Part shown: one piece after another, positions 59,058-64,000 of the stretch
Layout: the number at the start of each line of letters is the position of its first letter
How positions within the stretch are numbered: position 1 is the stretch's first letter
From: Planctomycetaceae bacterium
GTDB taxonomy: Bacteria > Planctomycetota > Planctomycetia > Pirellulales > Pirellulaceae
Direction: 5' to 3'
Assembly: GCA_005778405.1 (NCBI GenBank)
Contig: SXOA01000105.1
Coordinates: 1 to 64,000, forward strand
DNA: 64,000 bases
Translations under genes and position numbers: made by a program
The notes under the pieces: model-generated
What the model saw: only the letters and a program-made list of their open reading frames with translations
The model's database searches: none
Told to the model about the DNA's origin: nothing

Positions 59058-59166
59058 CACAAGGCTATGGAACGATTTTGCCCCACCACGGCCGGTGGCG
59101 GCTGGAGAACGCGGCGGAAGGAACCGGATGTACGTTTGCGCCGCTCATGCACCCTCGGAGAGTCTG

Positions 59167-59538
59167 ATGAATAAGCGTGAGTCCAAGGTGTACAAGGAAA
59201 CCTTGCTGACAATCAGGTCCCGGCTGCGAGGAGATTTTTCCGGCCTGGCGGATGCGGCCCTGCGGAAGACGCGGAGCGAATCTAGCGGCGACCTTTCCAG
59301 CATGCCGATCCACATGGCCGATATTGGAACCGATGCGTTCGAGCAGGAATTCAACCTCAGCCTGATGGAGCACGACGGCACCACGCTGGGGCAAATTGAA
59401 GGTGCTCTTGAGCGAATTGAGGACGGGGTCTATGGTATTTGCGCCGATTGCGAGCAAAAAATCCCCAAGACCCGTCTGAATGTCCTCCCCTACACACCCT
59501 ACTGCGTCAAGTGCGCGGACAAAGTCCACAGCCACTAA
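59167..59538 (+). CDS. DksA/TraR-type zinc-finger protein
   Basis: The 123-residue product starts at ATG 59167 (GGAGAG site). A helical coiled-coil region (about 5-80: KVYKETLLTIRSRLRGDFSG, MEHDGTTLGQIEGALERIED) leads into the C4 zinc finger GICADCEQKIPKTRL...PYCVKCAD. This is the DksA/TraR layout; such proteins bind RNA polymerase through its secondary channel and adjust rRNA and stress promoters. The acidic tip (DxxDxA) of E. coli DksA is not evident, so its effect on transcription may differ. lspA follows after 25 bp, an arrangement I recall in other planctomycetes. Confidence 0.82.
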   Translation: MNKRESKVYKETLLTIRSRLRGDFSGLADAALRKTRSESSGDLSSMPIHMADIGTDAFEQEFNLSLMEHDGTTLGQIEGALERIEDGVYGICADCEQKIPKTRLNVLPYTPYCVKCADKVHSH

Positions 59539-59563
59539 GGCGGGATCGCCGGTAGCCACCGCG

Positions 59564-60229
59564 ATGAACAGCCGTCGTAAAGAGCGGCCGAAAGCATCCA
59601 GCGGCGAAACGCCGAACATGGGAACGGACAGTGCGGAATCGGCCGGTCCAGTATCGAGGGCCGCCTACTTGATCTATTTCGCCTTGGCCATCGTGGCCGG
59701 GGCGACAGATCTCTTTTCCAAGGAAGCCGTCTTTCGCTCGTTCGGCTTTCCGGGGGAACAGCCGAGTTGGTGGCTGATTCAGGATCGGCTGGGGATTCAG
59801 ACCGCGCTCAATCCCGGTGCGCTTTTTGGCATGGGGGGTGGCAAGCGGATGATCTTTGCCGCTCTCTCCGTCGCCGCGCTCCTGGGCATCCTTACCTGGC
59901 TCTTCGTCTATAAAGCCGCCCGCGACCGCTGGCTGACCGTGGCCCTGGGCATCATTTCCGGCGGCATCCTCGGCAACTTGTACGACCGGCTGGGGCTCTG
60001 GCACCGCGGCGGGCTTCCCGCGGGTGTCGATGCGGAGTTAACCGGCGCGGTTCGAGACTGGATTTTGTTCCAGTGGAAGGAAGTCCCCTGGAAAATCTTC
60101 AACCCCTGGCCCAATTTCAACCTCGCCGACTCGTTCCTGGTCGCCGGCGCGATCATGCTGGCGATTCACGCGCTGACTTATCGCGAAAAAAAGCCGGCCG
60201 ATGGGGCAAACGCCTGTCCCGCTACGTAA
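59564..60229 (+). CDS. lspA: Lipoprotein signal peptidase II
   Basis: The 221-residue membrane protein removes signal peptides from prolipoproteins. Four TM segments are visible. The two catalytic Asp motifs are GGILGNLYDRLGL and NFNLADSFLVAGA, and NPGALFGMGGG matches the conserved loop. The N-terminus (about 1-30) is polar and unlike the family, so the true start could be ATG 59618. A loop of about 40 residues between the catalytic motifs is longer than usual (typical length about 160-180). Its substrate class includes the PEGA lipoprotein at 56728. It is co-transcribed with the DksA-like gene. Confidence 0.88.
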   Translation: MNSRRKERPKASSGETPNMGTDSAESAGPVSRAAYLIYFALAIVAGATDLFSKEAVFRSFGFPGEQPSWWLIQDRLGIQTALNPGALFGMGGGKRMIFAALSVAALLGILTWLFVYKAARDRWLTVALGIISGGILGNLYDRLGLWHRGGLPAGVDAELTGAVRDWILFQWKEVPWKIFNPWPNFNLADSFLVAGAIMLAIHALTYREKKPADGANACPAT

Positions 60230-60559
60230 GTCCTTTGCGAGGGTGCTATGCAAGCCCGCTTTAGGATCTTCAGAAGCCACACCTCCCCCTGGCCGAACAT
60301 TTTTGCCGCCGCGACGGCATTCGCCACCACTCTGGGACCGGAACGCCTCATCGGCATTTCTCATTCTCACGAACAAAGTCTTGGCCTGGTCACCGTCTGG
60401 TATTGGGCGCTCGAAACCGAGGAGTGGGGACCGAAAGAAGTACACTGCTAAGCTTGGCAGCCGTACTGGTGGAATCTCTCCGCTCGCCCCTGTAGACTAC
60501 TTCTCACCCCGATCCAAAGCGGATCGCTCCCTCCCCGCTTCGTCCACGAGGTTCCCACC
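60230..60559. other. 330-bp stretch without a convincing gene
   Basis: A 67-codon frame (60248-60451, MQARFRIFRSHTS...) has a GGGTG ribosome-like site but no recognised family, signal or membrane segment. I do not call it. The rest is the leader of the hydrolase gene at 60560. Confidence 0.4.
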
Positions 60560-62776
60560 ATGACGTTTCCCCTCCCGCGTCTTGCGTCGACTTTATTGCT
60601 CGTTTGCGGCTGGCTCAGTTTTGCGACAATAGCGCTGGCCGATGCTCCCCGCGCGCTTCCGGCTGGCAAGTTGCCTAACGATGTCCGTCTCTCGCCGCCC
60701 AAGGATCTGGACGGCTATTTCCCCTTCACCCCTCCCAAAAGCCGCGAAGCTTGGGAACAGCGGGCGGAGCGGGTGCGGCGGCAGATGCTGGTCTCGCAGG
60801 GGCTCTGGCCGATGCCGGAGAAGACGCCGCTGAACCCCGTTGTGCATGGGCTGATGGATCAGGGGGATTTCACGATTGAGAAGGTCTATTTCGAGAGTTT
60901 TCCTGGCTTTCACGTTACCGGCAGCCTATATCGTCCGAAAAAGGTGAGCGGCAAGGTTCCGGGGGTCTTGTTCGCCCACGGGCATTGGGCCGACGGCCGG
61001 TTTCACGACAAGGGGAAGGCCGCGATTCGCCAGGAGCTGGTGCAGGGTGCCGAGCGATTCGAGGACAGCGGCCGCAATCACCTGCAATCGCTGGCCGTGC
61101 AAGCCGCCCGCATGGGCTGCATCTGCTTTCAATACGACATGTTGGGCTATGCCGACAGCCAGCAGATTTCGTTCGACATCGCCCATCGGTTCGCCAAACA
61201 GCGGCCGGAGATGAACACGACCGAGAATTGGGGTCTGTTCAGCACGCAGGCGGAAGCCCACCTCCAAAGTGTAATGGGGCTGCAATCCTGGAACTCAATC
61301 CGCTCGCTCGACTTCCTCACTTCACTGCCCGAGGTCGATGCCTCGCGCATCGCTATCACCGGAGCCAGCGGCGGCGGCACGCAGTCGTTCATGCTGGCGT
61401 CGCTCGATCCGCGCGTTGCTCTATCCTTCCCGGCCGTCATGGTCTCCACGGCTATGCAGGGGGGCTGCACCTGCGAAAACGCGAGCTGCCTCCGCGTCGA
61501 TACCGGCAACATCGAATTCGCCGCTCTCTTCGCTCCCAAGCCACAAGGGCTGACTGCCGCGGATGACTGGACCAAGGAGATGGCCACCAAGGGCTTCCCT
61601 GAACTCAAGGCCCACTACGCCTTCATGGGAGCACCGAACAACATTTCGCTCTTCAACTACGTCCATTTCGGCCACAACTACAACTACGTCAGCCGAGCCG
61701 CATTCTCCAGCTTCGTCAACAAGCACTTCAAGCTCGGCCTGGAAGAGCCAGTTGTTGAAGAGGACTACAAGCGGCTGGTTCCCTCGCAATTGACGGTGTA
61801 TGACGCGGCTCATCCCCGGCCGGAAGGGGGCGCGGAGTTTGAGAAGAAGCTCTTGCGCACTTGGACAGAAGACGCCGACAAGCAGCTCAAGAAGCTGACT
61901 CCGACCATCGACCAGGATTCGCTGGCTCCATGGAAGAAGGTCGTGGGTGGCGGCCTTGACGCCATCATCGGCCGCGGTTTGCCGGCAGCAGGAGAGGTTG
62001 AATGGAACCAAACCGAGGAAGTCCAACTGGGGGACGCCACGCGATATGTCGGCCTGCTTCGAAACAAAGCCCACAGCGAAGAAGTGCCGGCTCTGTTCTT
62101 TCTGCCGAAAACTTGGAACAAGAAGGTCGTCATTTGGGTCACGGATACAGGGAAAGCCGGCCTGCTCAATGCTGATGGCGGAGCAAACGGCGACGTCGCC
62201 CAGCTTCTAAAAGCCGGCACAGCGGTCTGTGGCATCGACCTCATCTATCAAGGCGAATTCCTGGCCGACGGTAAGCCGCTAACGAAAACGCCGAAAGTTG
62301 GCAACGCCCGCGAATTCGCCGGCTATACCCTGGGTTACAACCACTCGGTCTTTGAGCAGCGAGTCCACGACATCCTCACCACTATCAGCTTCTGCCAGAA
62401 CTACGAGCAGAAGCCGGACGAGATTTCGCTCGTCGGCCTGGCCGGAGCCGGACACTGGGTCGCCGCCGCGCGAGCCCAGACGGGAGAAAAGACGATTGAA
62501 AGGACCGTCATCGACACGGACGGTTTTCGTTTCGGCAGGCAGACCGATTATCGCAGTCCCGATTTTCTCCCCGGCGGCGCGAAATACGGCGACCTCCCCG
62601 GAATCATCTCGCTCATCGCCCCGGCGAAGCTGATGGTGCTGGGCGAATCCAGAGAATCTGGCGCATACACCGTCGCCACCTACAAAGCCGCGTGGAAGCC
62701 AAAGAGCCTCACCCTGTTCGCCGGAAAGCCGGAAGAGAAGAATACGGCCGTGGTGGCGTACCTGCTGGAAAAATAG
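60560..62776 (+). CDS. Exported double alpha/beta hydrolase, second domain degenerate
   Basis: The 738-residue product has a signal peptide (ASTLLLVCGWLSFATIALAD), then an acetyl-xylan-esterase-like alpha/beta hydrolase (about 110-400). It shows GVLFAHGHWADGR (oxyanion region), ITGASGGGTQSFML with nucleophile Ser near residue 270, and NYVHFGHNYNYVSRAAF with a likely catalytic His. A second, shorter hydrolase-like half (about 490-735) has GLAGAGHWVAAARAQ where the nucleophile elbow should be: Ser is replaced by Ala. The first half probably removes acetyl or other esters from polysaccharides; the second may only bind. It stands alone, convergent with the DUF3500 gene. Confidence 0.82.
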   Translation: MTFPLPRLASTLLLVCGWLSFATIALADAPRALPAGKLPNDVRLSPPKDLDGYFPFTPPKSREAWEQRAERVRRQMLVSQGLWPMPEKTPLNPVVHGLMDQGDFTIEKVYFESFPGFHVTGSLYRPKKVSGKVPGVLFAHGHWADGRFHDKGKAAIRQELVQGAERFEDSGRNHLQSLAVQAARMGCICFQYDMLGYADSQQISFDIAHRFAKQRPEMNTTENWGLFSTQAEAHLQSVMGLQSWNSIRSLDFLTSLPEVDASRIAITGASGGGTQSFMLASLDPRVALSFPAVMVSTAMQGGCTCENASCLRVDTGNIEFAALFAPKPQGLTAADDWTKEMATKGFPELKAHYAFMGAPNNISLFNYVHFGHNYNYVSRAAFSSFVNKHFKLGLEEPVVEEDYKRLVPSQLTVYDAAHPRPEGGAEFEKKLLRTWTEDADKQLKKLTPTIDQDSLAPWKKVVGGGLDAIIGRGLPAAGEVEWNQTEEVQLGDATRYVGLLRNKAHSEEVPALFFLPKTWNKKVVIWVTDTGKAGLLNADGGANGDVAQLLKAGTAVCGIDLIYQGEFLADGKPLTKTPKVGNAREFAGYTLGYNHSVFEQRVHDILTTISFCQNYEQKPDEISLVGLAGAGHWVAAARAQTGEKTIERTVIDTDGFRFGRQTDYRSPDFLPGGAKYGDLPGIISLIAPAKLMVLGESRESGAYTVATYKAAWKPKSLTLFAGKPEEKNTAVVAYLLEK

Positions 62777-62821
62777 TTTCCCGTACACCCCGTGTGCGTA
62801 GCAGAGTTGCTGGCGGACTCT

Positions 62822-62853
62822 GGGTGGCACGCCCACGGTTTTGCGTGGGCGTG
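62822..62853. repeat. GGGTGGCAC...GTGGGCGTG palindromic repeat, copy B
   Basis: CACGCCCACG, loop GTTTTG, CGTGGGCGTG: a perfect 10-bp stem between two convergent genes, where it could stop transcription from both sides. It matches copy A at 19335-19366. Confidence 0.7.
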
Positions 62854-62879
62854 TTTGAAAAGCTCGCTTCGAAAGAAAC

Positions 62880-63920
62880 TCACACGCCGACTGAATTCTG
62901 ATACGAGTTCAGCTTCACCTCGGATGAATCCGCGACGTGGACCCAGACGTGGACGTGCGGCCGGCCGCGGAAATACCAGACGAACGACGGCCCTTCCAGC
63001 CGCCAGTTGTCCCAGATGCCGTCGTCGCCGAGGTCCCCTTCCTTGTAGAACGCCAGGTGGCAGGCATCGAGTCCCCCCTGCACCTTCAGACAGCGGACCA
63101 CTTCGTCCTGGTCCGACTGGCGGAACGGCTCGAGTAGCAGCTTGAGAACCTGCTGCAGGTGTTCCTTTTGATCCTGGGCAAGCTCGGTGACCGCGATGCC
63201 GTCGAAGGTTCCTTTTGCTCCCCGGAAGCCGACGAGTTCTTCGCTGGGCATCCCCTTGAGCACCAGCGATTTCTCCCGCTGCTTGCCGTCGAACATGTCG
63301 TACAACTTGTTGGCCGCCTGGGCCTGGTGCCAAAAGACGTTGTTGGGGTGAGCCGGCTTCTCGTACGTGTTCTCTCCGTCGTGGGCATACAGAATCGGCC
63401 CGCCGAAGGCGACATGCTCCGCGCTGTTGCCGTCGCACCGCAGCGTCATGTGCCGGCTGGCGAGGACGAATTCGAATTTGTCGGTCCCCGGCTCGCCAAA
63501 AATGGCCAGCGACTGGTTTTGCCCAAAACCGCCGACGTCCCCCTTGAGTTGCACATCCCACCGCTCGTGCCAGGCGGGGTTTGTCATTCCTTCGAAGATC
63601 TTGCGAATGAGGTGCTGCTGATCGGCCGTGTAATAGCTGCTTTTGATGGACGGCGAAGTGATTTTCCAGTTATTCTCCAGCCGCGTCCGCAAGAGTCCCC
63701 GCTCCTTCTCGACATAGTCCCAGGCAAAGCAAACGTCCTTCTTCTGCTTGGCGGTGAAGGTGTCATAGAGCAGCTTCACCAGGCTCTCCGGCGTGCTCTT
63801 GGTCTTCTCCGACTCCACAGCCAGAATCGGCCCACCTGCGGCGACGAGGGCCAGAGCGCCAGCAGTCTTTAGGAACTCGCGACGGGAATCGGGGATTGGC
63901 GGAATGAGAGCGGGCATCAT
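62880..63920 (-). CDS. DUF3500 protein, Tat-exported
   Basis: The 346-residue product has a twin-arginine signal (DSRREFLKTAGALALVAAGG). The mature part has the DUF3500 pattern: LYDTFTAKQKKDVCFAWDY, NWKITSP, YTADQQHLIRKIFEGMTNP, and near the end FRGRPHVHVWVHVADSSEVK. Its function is not known; DUF3500 proteins are found in bacteria that degrade complex organic matter, and the His-rich HVHVW motif could bind metal. Start ATG 63920 has a GGAGA site. Its stop lies 26 bp from the palindromic repeat at 62822-62853. Confidence 0.83.
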   Translation of the reverse strand: MMPALIPPIPDSRREFLKTAGALALVAAGGPILAVESEKTKSTPESLVKLLYDTFTAKQKKDVCFAWDYVEKERGLLRTRLENNWKITSPSIKSSYYTADQQHLIRKIFEGMTNPAWHERWDVQLKGDVGGFGQNQSLAIFGEPGTDKFEFVLASRHMTLRCDGNSAEHVAFGGPILYAHDGENTYEKPAHPNNVFWHQAQAANKLYDMFDGKQREKSLVLKGMPSEELVGFRGAKGTFDGIAVTELAQDQKEHLQQVLKLLLEPFRQSDQDEVVRCLKVQGGLDACHLAFYKEGDLGDDGIWDNWRLEGPSFVWYFRGRPHVHVWVHVADSSEVKLNSYQNSVGV

Positions 63921-64000
63921 CGGGTCTCCGGGAGAGGCGGGAATGGAGGGCCGCAGCACTGGCGCATCCTAGTGTAGTGTCTCACGCAGATGGTGTCTTA

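Noticed and set aside
60248-60451. 67-codon frame after lspA with a GGGTG site
   Set aside because: No family, signal or membrane segment; not enough support to call a gene.

Overview
The window (64 kb, GC-rich) comes from a member of the Planctomycetota, most likely class Planctomycetia. The evidence is the gene content. There are DUF1501 and DUF1549/DUF1553 proteins, an exported protein starting with the surface-protein signature LETLEKRE, and a dockerin-bearing metalloprotease. There is a membrane protein starting MRFSLQTLL, a J-domain-like/proline-rich/TM protein, a DUF3500 Tat protein, an aroD-aroE fusion, and an ECF sigma factor overlapping a Hanks-type kinase. No rRNA, tRNA, CRISPR array, insertion sequence or phage module was found. 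Several small dispersed palindromic repeats are present.

Layout. 1-5.0 kb: end of an ATP synthase operon (atpD partial, atpC), an FHA protein, a small protein and a YfhO-like membrane protein. 5.0-9.7 kb (minus): cysE, a long gene-free stretch, and a beta-propeller gene followed by five tandem paralogous small one-TM proteins. 9.8-15.5 kb (plus): cardiolipin synthase, a DUF1549/1553 plus DUF1501 pair, and a small membrane protein. 15.5-22.9 kb (minus): a zinc-ribbon protein, a prepilin peptidase, aroK, aroDE, mutL and an NtrC-type regulator. 23-30.7 kb: two exported amidohydrolase-fold genes (one a double-domain fusion), a PhoPQ-activated-pathogenicity-related protein, and two overlapping amidohydrolase-2 genes. 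30.9-39.6 kb: a DUF1501 gene, then the ECF sigma/kinase pair ringed by exported small proteins. 39.8-49.4 kb: dockerin metalloprotease, unknown gene, IT-superfamily antiporter, a DUF1549/1553 operon and a nucleoside phosphorylase. 49.6-64 kb: J-domain-like protein, orphan histidine kinase, DUF4139-like protein, FlgG-like membrane protein, PEGA lipoprotein, PP2C phosphatase, DksA-like gene plus lspA, a double alpha/beta hydrolase, and a DUF3500 protein.

The most interesting locus is 32.4-39.6 kb. The ECF sigma gene overlaps by 4 bp a gene coding for a zinc-finger/kinase/TM/beta-helix protein. Five copies of a two-block motif, AAGGTTN-N11-GGATACCT with exactly constant spacing, lie 57-67 nt upstream of the starts of five neighbouring genes that all encode exported proteins. 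I infer a local ECF regulon: the kinase senses or controls, the sigma factor reads the motif, and small repeat-rich secreted proteins are the output. Two of these genes and their flanks are a tandem duplication that includes a conserved hairpin.

Housekeeping functions are ordinary: shikimate pathway, cysteine biosynthesis, mismatch repair, lipoprotein processing and ATP synthesis. The rest is typical planctomycete envelope and secreted-protein biology. All calls come from reading the sequence and recalling families; no database search was run.
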